From Streptomyces sp. Ag109_O5-1 (lineage in GTDB: Bacteria > Actinomycetota > Actinomycetes > Streptomycetales > Streptomycetaceae): a stretch of DNA of 64,000 nt. Shown in pieces: positions 8,256 to 15,745 of the stretch; the first letter of the stretch is position 1; every line of letters begins with the position of its first letter. The position numbers and the translations under genes are program-made. The notes under the pieces were generated by a model. It did no database searches, had not been told where the DNA came from, and was given only the letters and a program-made list of their open reading frames with translations. The stretch is taken from assembly GCF_003814875.1 (NCBI RefSeq), contig NZ_RKQF01000001.1, positions 9,672,001 to 9,736,000 of the forward strand, read 5' to 3'.

Positions 8256-9256
8256 CCAGCGCCGTAGCGACACCCACGGGCGCGCAGGCGCCGGCCGTCG
8301 CGGCGCTGGCCTACCACGACGGGGAGTTCGTGCCGCTGGAGCAGGCCCAGGTGCCCGTCACCACCCAGGCACTCCAGTACGGCACGGGCGTCTTCGAGGG
8401 CATCCGCGCCTACGCCCAGGCGGACGGCGGCCTCGCCGTCTTCCGCGGCCGTGACCACTATCTGCGCTTCCTCAGGAGCTCGCGGACCCTGCGCATCGAC
8501 GTGGGACTGGACGCGGAACAGCTGTCGGAGGTGACCGCGGAACTGCTGCGCCGGATCGGGGCGAGCGAGGACACCTACGTCCGCCCGCTGGCGTACAAGC
8601 GCTCGCTGCTGCCCGGGACGCCGCCCGGCGTCCAGCTCCAGGGCGTGTCGGACGCGCTGTCGATCAACGCCTTCAGGATGGGCTCGTACACCGACCGCGC
8701 CGGGATCCGGGTCGCGATCAGCTCGTGGCGCAGGCCGGAGTCCGGTGTCCTCCCCGTCCGTGCGAAGGTCACGGGGGGCTATGTCAACAACGCGCTCGCC
8801 GTGGACGAGGCGCGGGCCGCCGGCTACGACGATGCCATCCTGCTCAACAGCCGTGGCCAGGTGGCCGAGGCCAGCACGTCCAACGTGTTCGCCGTCGTCC
8901 GCGGGCGACTGGTCACCCCGCCGCTCAGCGCCGATCTGCTCGAAGGCATCACGAGGGACACGGCGGTCACCCTGGCCGCCGACCTGCTGGATGTCGGAAC
9001 CGACTTCACCGACCTCGGCCGCGACGACCTGTGCAACGCCGACGAGGTGTTCCTCACCGGCACCGGCGCGGAGATCGTGCCGGTGACCGAGATCGGCGGC
9101 CGCCCGGTCGGGGAGGGCACCCCCGGACCGCTCACCACCGCTCTGATGACCGCATACCACAAGGTCGTCCGAGGTGACGACCAGCGCTATCGCCACTGGC
9201 TCCAGCCCGTCCGGCCCGCCGCGGCCCGACCATCAGCAACTGGGGGAACAACATGA
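8252..9256 (+). CDS. Class IV (branched-chain-type) aminotransferase
   Basis: The 334-residue protein is a fold-type IV PLP aminotransferase like IlvE. It shows YGTGVFEGIRAY near residue 46, the Schiff-base lysine in VRAKVTGGYVNN near 172, the class IV signature QVAEASTSNVF near 204-214, and TGTGAEIVPV near 270. This family transaminates branched-chain or other 2-oxo acids, or 4-amino-4-deoxychorismate in lyase members. It overlaps both neighbours by 4 bp (GTGA and ATGA). Together with the BacA-like enzyme directly after it, it may aminate the non-aromatised oxo acid. A second aminotransferase of another fold closes the operon, so two transamination steps or an amine-donor relay are possible. 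Confidence 0.88.
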   Translation: MTSAVATPTGAQAPAVAALAYHDGEFVPLEQAQVPVTTQALQYGTGVFEGIRAYAQADGGLAVFRGRDHYLRFLRSSRTLRIDVGLDAEQLSEVTAELLRRIGASEDTYVRPLAYKRSLLPGTPPGVQLQGVSDALSINAFRMGSYTDRAGIRVAISSWRRPESGVLPVRAKVTGGYVNNALAVDEARAAGYDDAILLNSRGQVAEASTSNVFAVVRGRLVTPPLSADLLEGITRDTAVTLAADLLDVGTDFTDLGRDDLCNADEVFLTGTGAEIVPVTEIGGRPVGEGTPGPLTTALMTAYHKVVRGDDQRYRHWLQPVRPAAARPSATGGTT

Positions 9257-9846
9257 TCCAGACGGCAGGTTGGATAGACACCGAACTGTCCTCGGGCCCG
9301 TCGGTCCGGACCATCGGCACGCTGGGCCCCGCCGGTACCAGCAGCGAGCAGGCGGCCCTGTACCTCTGGGCGGACCGCGCCCCCGAGGGACCGCCCGCCA
9401 TCCGCCTCTACGACTCCTACGAACAAGCCGGCTCGGCGCTGCGCCTGGGTGCCGTCAGCCACGTCGTGATAGCCAACGCGTACGCGTCGGTGCACAGCTT
9501 CTACATGGACCCCTCGCTGCGGTTCGCGGGGGCGTTCCTCTTCGACACCCCGCACTACGGCATCGCCGTCTCGCCGGGCCACCGCATTCCCGGCGCGGCC
9601 CGGGTCGCCACCCATCCGGCACCGGAAGCACTGGTCGAGGAACTCCTCCCGGACGAGTACTCGGTGGCGGAGATCCGCTATGCCGCCTCCACCAGCGCGG
9701 CCGCCGACAAGGCCCGCCGCAGGGAGACCGACCTCGCCCTGACCACACAGCCGGCGGCCAAGGCCAACGCGCTGGAATTCATCTCCCGTACCCGGCCGAT
9801 CCGCATGCTGTGGTCGGTCTTCACCCTCGCCGGTGCGGACTCCTGA
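9253..9846 (+). CDS. BacA-like prephenate decarboxylase
   Basis: The 197-residue protein aligns by eye along its whole length with Bacillus subtilis BacA: TLGPAGTSSEQAA near residue 19, the block FYMDPSLRF...FDTPHYGIAV near 78-100, THPAPEALV near 117, and STSAAADKA...DLALTT near 143-163. BacA-type enzymes (BacA, AerD, SalX, Plu3043) resemble prephenate dehydratase but decarboxylate prephenate without aromatisation, giving a dihydro-4-hydroxyphenylpyruvate. These lead to anticapsin, Choi, cyclohexenyl amino acids or 2,5-dihydrophenylalanine. The size (about 200 residues) fits, as prephenate dehydratases are longer and carry an ACT domain, which is missing here. This is the key gene pointing to a non-aromatic shikimate-derived amino acid product. 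Confidence 0.85.
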   Translation: MIQTAGWIDTELSSGPSVRTIGTLGPAGTSSEQAALYLWADRAPEGPPAIRLYDSYEQAGSALRLGAVSHVVIANAYASVHSFYMDPSLRFAGAFLFDTPHYGIAVSPGHRIPGAARVATHPAPEALVEELLPDEYSVAEIRYAASTSAAADKARRRETDLALTTQPAAKANALEFISRTRPIRMLWSVFTLAGADS

Positions 9847-9863
9847 AGGAAACAGGTACCCCC

Positions 9864-10850
9864 ATGCTGCTGATCGACCGCGCCACGGTCCGTGAGCTCT
9901 ATCCGGTCGAACGCGCCATGCCGGTGATGGCGGAGGCCATGCGCCGGTACAGCGGCGGTCAGGTGGAACTGCCGCTGCGGACCATCCTCCGCCCGGAGAA
10001 GGACACCGGCCTGCTGGGCACCATGCCGGGCTTCGTCGCCGGGGAGGACCTGGCGGGGTACGGGCTGAAGGCCATGGTGCTCAAGCCCGAGAACCCGGCG
10101 CGCGGCCTCGACCTGCACATCGGGGTCGTCCTGGTCTTCGATCCTGGGACGGGCGCTCCGCTGGCGATGATGGACGCGGGAGCGGTGACCGCGGTGCGCA
10201 CCGCCGCGGTGTCCGGCGTCGCCACCGAGGCGCTGGCGCGGCCGGACGCGGGCGATCTCGCCGTGCTCGGCTCCGGGGTGCAGGCCCGCAGCCACCTGGA
10301 GGCCATGCACCTGGTCAGGCCGCTGCGCCGGGTCCGGGTGTGGAGCCGTACCGCCGAGAACGCCGAGGCCTTCCGTGTCTGGGCGGACAAGGAGCTGGAT
10401 GTCGAGGTGGAAACCATGGCCACTCCGGCGGCGGCGCTGGCCGGGGCGGACCTGGTGTGCACCACGACGGCCACCAGGGAACCCGTCGTCCAGGCGGCGG
10501 ACCTCGCGCCCGGGGCGCATGTCAACGCCGTCGGCGCGTCCTTCATCGACCACCGTGAACTGTCCTCCGAAGCCGTGGCCGGCGCGTCCTTCTTCGTCGA
10601 CAGCCGGGAATCGGCGCTCGCCGAGTCCGGCGATCTGCGGGCGCCGCTCACCGAGGGCCTGGTGGGGCCCGGCCACATCCGGGGCGAGCTGGGCGAAGTG
10701 CTCCTCGGTACCCGGCCGGGCCGCCGGGAGCGGACGGAGATCACCGTCTTCAAATCGCTCGGCCTCGGCGTGCAGGACATCATGTCCGGCTTCGCGGTCG
10801 CCGAGGAGGCCGCAGCCCGGGGGCTGGGACGGACCTTCGAACTCGACTGA
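9864..10850 (+). CDS. Ornithine cyclodeaminase/mu-crystallin-family protein
   Basis: The 328-residue protein has the ornithine cyclodeaminase fold: MLLIDRATVRELYPVERAM at the start, GLLGTMPGF near 49, DAGAVTAVRTAAVSG near 103-117 and the NAD-binding GSGVQARSHLEAM near 135. Members deaminate ornithine to proline, reduce ketimines, oxidise alanine, or act in siderophore pathways (SbnB type). In this operon a reductase or amino-acid dehydrogenase role on an imine or 2-oxo acid from the decarboxylase branch is more likely than proline formation, since no ornithine gene is near. The ATG at 9864 follows AAGGAAACAGG and lies 17 bp after the BacA-like gene. Longer in-frame starts upstream would overlap neighbouring genes and are not supported. 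Confidence 0.86.
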   Translation: MLLIDRATVRELYPVERAMPVMAEAMRRYSGGQVELPLRTILRPEKDTGLLGTMPGFVAGEDLAGYGLKAMVLKPENPARGLDLHIGVVLVFDPGTGAPLAMMDAGAVTAVRTAAVSGVATEALARPDAGDLAVLGSGVQARSHLEAMHLVRPLRRVRVWSRTAENAEAFRVWADKELDVEVETMATPAAALAGADLVCTTTATREPVVQAADLAPGAHVNAVGASFIDHRELSSEAVAGASFFVDSRESALAESGDLRAPLTEGLVGPGHIRGELGEVLLGTRPGRRERTEITVFKSLGLGVQDIMSGFAVAEEAAARGLGRTFELD

Positions 10851-10885
10851 CCCGCATCGGGAAACCACAGAGGAGCACGACAGGA

Positions 10886-11962
10886 ATGAGCTCTCTTTCG
10901 CCCTCGCCGCGTGTCGTGCTCGACGGCATACCGGCCTATGTCCCCAAGCCGCCGCAACCGCCCGCCACGGGCGTCTCGCACCGGCTCTTCCTCAACGAGA
11001 ACCCGTATCCGCCGCTGCCTTCGGCACTCGCGACGATCTCCTGGGCCGCTTCGCAGACCAACCTCTACCCGGGGATCTTCCCGGAACAGCTGACCGACGC
11101 CCTCGCCCGCAAGCTGGACGTGCCGCTCTCGCATGTCGTCACCGGTCCGGGCTCCGTCGGCATCTACCAGCAACTCGGCCAGGCCATGCTCTCGCCGGGC
11201 GACGAAGTGGTCTATGCCTGGCCTTCGTTCGAGGCCTTTCCCATCGTCGTGCGGATGGCCGGCGCCGTTCCGGTCGAGGTGCCGCTCACCGACGAACTCC
11301 ACGACCTGGAGGCCATGGCCGCCGCCATCACACCGCGGACCACCATGGTGCTGCTCTGCGAACCCAACAACCCCACGGGGACCGCCGTCGGGGCCGCCGA
11401 GCTCAAGCGGTTCCTGGACCGGGTGCCGGGCCATGTCCTGGTGGTGCTGGACGAGGCCTACTTCGAGTTCTGCCAGGGGCCGGACGCGCCGGACGGGGTG
11501 GAACTCCACCGTGACCGGCCCAACCTGGTGGTGCTGCGCACCTTTTCGAAGGCCTACGGGCTGGCCGGGCTGCGGGTCGGCTACGGCGTGGCCCACCCCG
11601 AGATCGCCGAGGCCCTGCGCAAGTGCGCCGTGCCGTGCGGAGTGAGCCGGATCGCGGAGCAGGCGGCCCTGGCGGCACTGGACGCGGAGTCCGAACTCTT
11701 CGACCAGGTGGACAGGATCACCGCCGAACGGGAGCGGCTGCGGGAGGCCCTCGGCCGGCAGGGCTGGAGCATCCCGCCGGGCGCGACCAACTTCCTCTGG
11801 ATGCCGCTCGGCGACGACTCCGACCGGGTCGCCGCCGCACTCGAGCGGCGCGGACTGCTGGTGCGCAACTTCTCCGGTGACGGACTGCGGATCACCGTCG
11901 GCCGCCCGGAGGCGAACGATCTGCTGATCGAGACGCTGAAGGGCCTCACATCGGTTCGATGA
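10886..11962 (+). CDS. HisC-like class I/II aminotransferase
   Basis: The 358-residue protein is a fold-type I PLP aminotransferase of the histidinol-phosphate/aromatic group. It has NENPYPPLPSAL near residue 37, GPGSVGIYQQL near 88, EPNNPTGTAV near 158, LDEAYFEF near 190, the PLP lysine in RTFSKAYGLAGLRVGYG near 224 and a C-terminal LRITVG. Homologues act on histidinol phosphate, phenylalanine/tyrosine or cyclic analogues. BacF, a PLP aminotransferase, does this step for bacilysin. GGAGCACGACAGGA precedes the ATG. The last 17 bp overlap the convergent Lrp gene. I infer that it is the final transaminase of the cluster; no his biosynthetic gene is nearby. Confidence 0.88.
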   Translation: MSSLSPSPRVVLDGIPAYVPKPPQPPATGVSHRLFLNENPYPPLPSALATISWAASQTNLYPGIFPEQLTDALARKLDVPLSHVVTGPGSVGIYQQLGQAMLSPGDEVVYAWPSFEAFPIVVRMAGAVPVEVPLTDELHDLEAMAAAITPRTTMVLLCEPNNPTGTAVGAAELKRFLDRVPGHVLVVLDEAYFEFCQGPDAPDGVELHRDRPNLVVLRTFSKAYGLAGLRVGYGVAHPEIAEALRKCAVPCGVSRIAEQAALAALDAESELFDQVDRITAERERLREALGRQGWSIPPGATNFLWMPLGDDSDRVAAALERRGLLVRNFSGDGLRITVGRPEANDLLIETLKGLTSVR

Positions 11963-12398
11963 CGTTCTTCCGCAGGTGTCCGTAGACCACCGAGGTGCGT
12001 ACGTCCGCGAGTTCCTTTCGTTCGGTCAGCTTGTCCAGGACCACCGAATGCAGATGGTCCATGTCGCGAACCGCCGCGTGCAGGAGGAAGTCGTCGTTGC
12101 CCGTCAGCACGAAGACCGCTATCACCTCGGGCATCCGCGCCACGAACGCCTGGAACCGCTCGATGACCGTACGCGTCGGCGGCCGCACCTTGACGGCGAT
12201 GATCGCCTGGAGCCCCCGGCCGAGCGCGGGGAGGTCGACCTCCGCGTGGAATCCGAGCAGTACACCGCGGTCACGGAGGGAACGCACCCGCTCCAGGCAG
12301 GTGGAGGGGGCGATGCCCAGCTCCTGAGCCAGGTCACGGTTGGTGCGCCGACCGTCTTGCTGCAGCAGCCGCACCAACGCCGAATCTAGTTCATCCAT
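11946..12398 (-). CDS. Lrp/AsnC-family transcriptional regulator
   Basis: The 150-residue protein has an N-terminal AsnC-type helix-turn-helix (MDELDSALVRLLQQDGRRTNRDLAQELGI, then the recognition helix STCLERVRSL) and a C-terminal RAM/ligand-binding domain at about 70-145. Lrp proteins sense amino acids and often control an adjacent transporter. It is divergent from the EamA exporter, with a perfect palindrome between them, and convergent with the HisC-like gene. A feedback role, sensing the pathway amino acid and opening export, is plausible. Confidence 0.92.
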   Translation of the reverse strand: MDELDSALVRLLQQDGRRTNRDLAQELGIAPSTCLERVRSLRDRGVLLGFHAEVDLPALGRGLQAIIAVKVRPPTRTVIERFQAFVARMPEVIAVFVLTGNDDFLLHAAVRDMDHLHSVVLDKLTERKELADVRTSVVYGHLRKNVIEPM

Positions 12399-12419
12399 AT
12401 TCCGTCAAGCTCCACACTC

Positions 12420-12436
12420 GCCGAATTATATTCGGC
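12420..12436. promoter_or_regulatory. Palindromic operator between the Lrp and exporter genes
   Basis: GCCGAAT-TAT-ATTCGGC is a perfect inverted repeat with 7-bp arms and a 3-bp A/T centre. It lies 22 bp upstream of the Lrp start and about 120 bp before the exporter start. The size fits an Lrp/AsnC binding site, which is the natural candidate protein. Confidence 0.55.
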
Positions 12437-12556
12437 CACTGTGCCATATTCCCGGACCCATTGCTAGTGTGTTTGCACCGGCGCCGTTCAAGATTCGCTC
12501 CTGTGATATGCGGGCCGGACGGTGTCGGGGTGTTCGTAAGGGAAGGGGTGTGTGGG

Positions 12557-13495
12557 GTGGACGAGCGGAAGAGCCGGACCTTGGCGATCTGTTCGGTCGT
12601 GGCGGCCGCGCTGTTCTGGAGCAGCTCGTACGCGGTGACCAAGGAGGTGCTGGCGGACGTCGGGCCGCTGACCATCGGGGCCATCCGCTTCACCATCGCC
12701 GCCGTGCTGCTCGCGGTCATGGTGCGCTTACGCCGCAACCCGGTCGCGCGGCCGGATGCCCGCCAGCGACGGATGATCTATCTGAGCGGCCTGCTCGGCA
12801 TCACGGTCTACTTCGTGCTGGAGAACATCGGCGTCGAGCTGTCGACCGCCTCCGACGCCTCCCTGATCGTCGCGTCCTATCCGCTGATGACCATGCTCAT
12901 GGAGCTGGTGGTCTTCCGGAGCAGGATGCCGCTGATCCGGGTCGGCGGTGTGCTGCTGGCCACGGCCGGCGCCTTCCTGGTCGTACGCAACGGCGCGGAA
13001 GTCGGAGGCGCGGCACGCTGGTTCGGCGATGTCCTGCTGCTGCTCGGCGGCCTGGTCTGGGGCGGGTACAACGTGCTGGTCAAGCAGGCGGGCCGCGGAC
13101 AGGACGCCGTCAACCTCACCTTCTACCAGACCGTGGCCGGCGCCGCCGGCTTCCTGCTCGCCTCGCTCCTGGAGGTCGGGGACTGGAAGATGCCGGACGC
13201 CACGACCTCGGTGCTGCTCGGCTATCTGGCCGTGGCGTGTTCCGTCGGAGGCTTCCTGCTCTACAACTACGGCCTGCGCCGGATGACTTCCAGTGTCGCG
13301 GTCAACATCCTCAACCTGGTACCGGTGTTCGGTGTGCTCGGGGCCGTGGTGATCAACGGAGAGACGGTCCGGCTCGCGCAGGTGTTCGGCGGCGTGATCA
13401 TCATCGCCGGTGTGGCACTGGGGCTCGTGGAACGCCGCACGGTCGCCGAGAAGGCCGCGGTTCCGGAGCCGACCCCGGTGGGCGAGCGCGCCTGA
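12557..13495 (+). CDS. EamA/DMT-family exporter of the cluster
   Basis: The protein of about 312 residues has ten predicted membrane segments in two EamA repeats, beginning AICSVVAAALFWSSSYAV and ending with VFGGVIIIAGVALGLV. Members such as RhtA/YdcZ relatives export amino acids and metabolites. GTG 12557 is chosen because GGAAGGGG ends 8 nt upstream; in-frame GTG codons at 12548 and earlier are possible. It is divergent from the Lrp regulator, a common arrangement for amino acid exporters. It probably exports or gives self-resistance to the cluster product. Confidence 0.88.
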   Translation: MDERKSRTLAICSVVAAALFWSSSYAVTKEVLADVGPLTIGAIRFTIAAVLLAVMVRLRRNPVARPDARQRRMIYLSGLLGITVYFVLENIGVELSTASDASLIVASYPLMTMLMELVVFRSRMPLIRVGGVLLATAGAFLVVRNGAEVGGAARWFGDVLLLLGGLVWGGYNVLVKQAGRGQDAVNLTFYQTVAGAAGFLLASLLEVGDWKMPDATTSVLLGYLAVACSVGGFLLYNYGLRRMTSSVAVNILNLVPVFGVLGAVVINGETVRLAQVFGGVIIIAGVALGLVERRTVAEKAAVPEPTPVGERA

Positions 13496-13525
13496 GGGAA
13501 CCGGTGGGAGCCGGTGACGTCGAAA

Positions 13526-13553
13526 AGGGCCGACCCGGTGTCGGGTCGGCCCT
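13526..13553. terminator. Bidirectional intrinsic terminator
   Basis: AGGGCCGACCCG-GTGT-CGGGTCGGCCCT is a perfect 12-bp stem with a 4-nt loop, lying between the convergent exporter and argG stops. It can serve both strands and marks the right border of the cluster. Confidence 0.85.
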
Positions 13554-13568
13554 CCTGACGCGGAACGC

Positions 13569-15017
13569 TCAGTCCGTGCCCAGCTCCATCGCCGCCCGGT
13601 CCAGCAGCTCGTCGTCGTCCGACACGGCCTCGCCCCGGGACGCGATCGCCTCGGCGCCGCCCTTCGGCATCGTGCCGATCAGGCCGGTCGCCGCCGCCTG
13701 GGCCGCGCCGATCGCCGGGTTGCTGGAGCCGATCAGGCCCAGCCCCGCGTACTGCTCCAGCTTCGCGCGGGAGTCGGCGATGTCCAGGTTGCGCATGGTG
13801 AGCTGGCCGATCCGGTCGACCGGACCGAACGCCGCGTCCTCGGTGCGCTCCATCGACAGCTTGTCGGGGTGGTAGCTGAACGCGGGCCCCGTCGTGTCGA
13901 GGATCGAGTAGTCCTCGCCGCGCCGCAGCCGCAGCGTCACCTCACCGGTGACGGCAGCGCCGACCCACCGCTGCAGCGACTCGCGGATCATCAGCGCCTG
14001 CGGGTCCAGCCACCGGCCCTCGTACATGAGCCGGCCGAGACGGCGTCCCTCGTTGTGGTACTGCGCGACCGTGTCCTCGTTGTGGATCGCGTTGACCAGC
14101 CGCTCGTAGGCCGCGTGCAGCAGCGCCATGCCCGGCGCCTCGTAGATGCCCCGGCTCTTCGCCTCGATGATCCGGTTCTCGATCTGGTCGGACATGCCGA
14201 GCCCGTGCCGGCCGCCGATCGCGTTGGCCTCCATGACCAGCTCGACCGCGGTCTCGAACTCCTTGCCGTTGATCGTCACCGGCCGGCCCTGGTCGAAGCC
14301 GATCGTCACGTCCTCGGGAAGGATCTCGACCTCGGGGTCCCAGAACCGCACGCCCATGATCGGCTCGACGGTCTCGATGCCGTTGTCCAGGTGCTCCAGG
14401 GTCTTCGCCTCGTGCGTGGCGCCCCAGATGTTGGCGTCCGTGGAGTACGCCTTCTCCGTGCTGTCCCGGTACGGCAGCCCGTGCGCGAGCAGCCACTCGG
14501 ACATCTCCTTGCGGCCGCCGAGCTCGGTCACGAAGTCCGCGTCCAGCCAGGGCTTGTAGATCCGCAGGTGCGGGTTGGCGAGCAGGCCGTACCGGTAGAA
14601 CCGCTCGATGTCGTTGCCCTTGAAGGTCGAGCCGTCGCCCCAGATCTGGACGTCGTCCTCCAACATCGCCCGCACCAGCAGCGTGCCGGTGACGGCACGG
14701 CCGAGTGGCGTGGTGTTGAAGTACGCCCGCCCGCCCGAGCGGATGTGGAACGCGCCGCAGGTCAGCGCGGCCAGGCCCTCCTCGACCAGCGCGGCCCGGC
14801 AGTCGACCAGGCGCGCGATCTCGGCACCGTAGGTGTGCGCACGGCCGGGCACCGAGGCGATGTCGGGCTCGTCGTACTGACCGATGTCGGCGGTGTAGGT
14901 GCACGGAACGGCGCCCTTGTCGCGCATCCACGCGACCGCGACCGAGGTGTCGAGCCCGCCGGAGAAGGCGATGCCGACGCGCTCGCCGGCGGGAAGGGAG
15001 GTGAGGACCTTGGACAT
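13569..15017 (-). CDS. argG: Argininosuccinate synthase (long, E. coli type)
   Basis: The 482-residue enzyme joins citrulline and aspartate with ATP in arginine synthesis. It follows the longer E. coli-type ArgG closely: PAGERVGIAFSGGLDTSVAV (P-loop-like) near residue 9, YFNTTPLGRAVTG near 99, GDGSTFKGNDIERFYRYGL near 121-139, AYSTDANIWGATHEAK near 183, and GLGMSDQIENRIIEAKSRG near 270. I place the start at ATG 15017, which gives MSKVLTSLPAG like the E. coli protein. ATG 15032 would add five residues but would run into the operator. It is probably controlled by ArgR via the site upstream. It looks like primary metabolism placed beside the cluster rather than a part of it. Confidence 0.93.
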   Translation of the reverse strand: MSKVLTSLPAGERVGIAFSGGLDTSVAVAWMRDKGAVPCTYTADIGQYDEPDIASVPGRAHTYGAEIARLVDCRAALVEEGLAALTCGAFHIRSGGRAYFNTTPLGRAVTGTLLVRAMLEDDVQIWGDGSTFKGNDIERFYRYGLLANPHLRIYKPWLDADFVTELGGRKEMSEWLLAHGLPYRDSTEKAYSTDANIWGATHEAKTLEHLDNGIETVEPIMGVRFWDPEVEILPEDVTIGFDQGRPVTINGKEFETAVELVMEANAIGGRHGLGMSDQIENRIIEAKSRGIYEAPGMALLHAAYERLVNAIHNEDTVAQYHNEGRRLGRLMYEGRWLDPQALMIRESLQRWVGAAVTGEVTLRLRRGEDYSILDTTGPAFSYHPDKLSMERTEDAAFGPVDRIGQLTMRNLDIADSRAKLEQYAGLGLIGSSNPAIGAAQAAATGLIGTMPKGGAEAIASRGEAVSDDDELLDRAAMELGTD

Positions 15018-15027
15018 AGGAAGATTA

Positions 15028-15051
15028 TGCATGAGAACGCATGGTCATGCA
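15028..15051 (-). promoter_or_regulatory. Probable ARG box in the argG promoter
   Basis: TGCATGA-10-TCATGCA is a perfect inverted repeat with CGCATG in its centre, just upstream of argG. Streptomyces ARG boxes are built of repeated TGCAT-type half sites. The position fits repression by ArgR. The Tn7-like element is inserted 39 bp further upstream. Confidence 0.6.
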
Positions 15052-15084
15052 ACGCCCCTGCTGGGGGCCGTCCGGCGGGGGTGT

Positions 15085-15089
15085 TCGGC
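15085..15089. repeat. Left target site duplication of the Tn7-like element (TCGGC)
   Basis: TCGGC directly abuts the transposon terminus TGTCCTG at 15090. The same five bases directly follow the other terminus at 18920-18924. A 5-bp duplication is standard for Tn7/Tn5053-type elements. Confidence 0.85.
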
Positions 15090-15192
15090 TGTCCTGTCTC
15101 AACGAAGTTGGACGTCCATGCCTGAGCTGACCTGCGTGGACTGGATTGGGTGAGACGCGGGGACTTGGTTCGTTGAGACAAATCTCAGCCCG

Positions 15193-15681
15193 CTAACGCA
15201 ACTGCGCGTTCCGATGCTGGTCGCCCGCCTGCTCCAAGGCGGCCTCGTAGGCGTGCAGGGCAGTGATGACTGTGGCGCGTTCCGCGGGGTCGAGACCGCG
15301 CATGACACATTCCCAGGCAGAGGCACTGCCAGAAAGCCATTCGCCGATCGGTGCGGCGTAGGCGGGGGCGATGGCGATGATGCGGCGGCGGCGGTCGGCG
15401 GGATCGGCAGTGCGCTGCAGGACGCCCGGCCGTGACAGCTCGCTGACCATGAGGCTGACAGTCGTCGGGGCCACCTCCAGCCGAGCGGCTAGCTCGTTGA
15501 TGCTGGTGGGGCCGTCGTACTCCAGGTGGGCCAGCAGTGCGAGGTGTCGCGGTGCCAGGTCCAGGCCCTGGAGTGCCGGAGGTACGGGCAGGCGCTTGGC
15601 GCGGCCCACGAGCCGTGGCATGAGCAACAGCAGGGTGCGGACGGCCTCATTGACGGCTGGACCGTCCGATTCCGTGGACAT
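15193..15681 (-). CDS. MarR-family transcriptional regulator (transposon cargo)
   Basis: The 162-residue protein has a MarR winged helix at about 45-115: LAPRHLALLAHLEYDG, then SINELAARLEVAPTTVSLMVSELSRPGVLQR and the wing DPADRRRRIIAI. ATG 15681 is chosen because AAGAGG lies 7 nt upstream. It is divergent from the tautomerase gene with palindromic operator sequences between them. MarR proteins usually repress themselves and a divergent enzyme and release DNA on binding a phenolic or electrophilic ligand. The pair is carried inside the Tn7-like element. Confidence 0.9.
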   Translation of the reverse strand: MSTESDGPAVNEAVRTLLLLMPRLVGRAKRLPVPPALQGLDLAPRHLALLAHLEYDGPTSINELAARLEVAPTTVSLMVSELSRPGVLQRTADPADRRRRIIAIAPAYAAPIGEWLSGSASAWECVMRGLDPAERATVITALHAYEAALEQAGDQHRNAQLR

Positions 15682-15700
15682 CGGCGACCTCTTCCAGATA

Positions 15701-15730
15701 CCTTTAAATACAAAGGCTTTGGATTCAAAG
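15701..15730. promoter_or_regulatory. Overlapping palindromes between MarR and tautomerase genes
   Basis: CCTTT-6-AAAGG (15701-15716) and CTTTG-GATT-CAAAG (15717-15730) are adjacent perfect inverted repeats in an A/T-rich gap. They fit a MarR dimer operator covering both divergent promoters. Confidence 0.6.
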
Positions 15731-15745
15731 GGAACGAGGTCCACT

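Noticed and set aside
8252..9846. A bacilysin-type cluster
   Set aside because: The ATP-grasp dipeptide ligase and the BacB cupin isomerase are missing, and several genes have no counterpart there.
9174..9863. Upstream extension of the ornithine-cyclodeaminase-like frame
   Set aside because: It would overlap the whole BacA-like gene in another frame and does not match the family; the ATG at 9864 gives the normal N-terminus.
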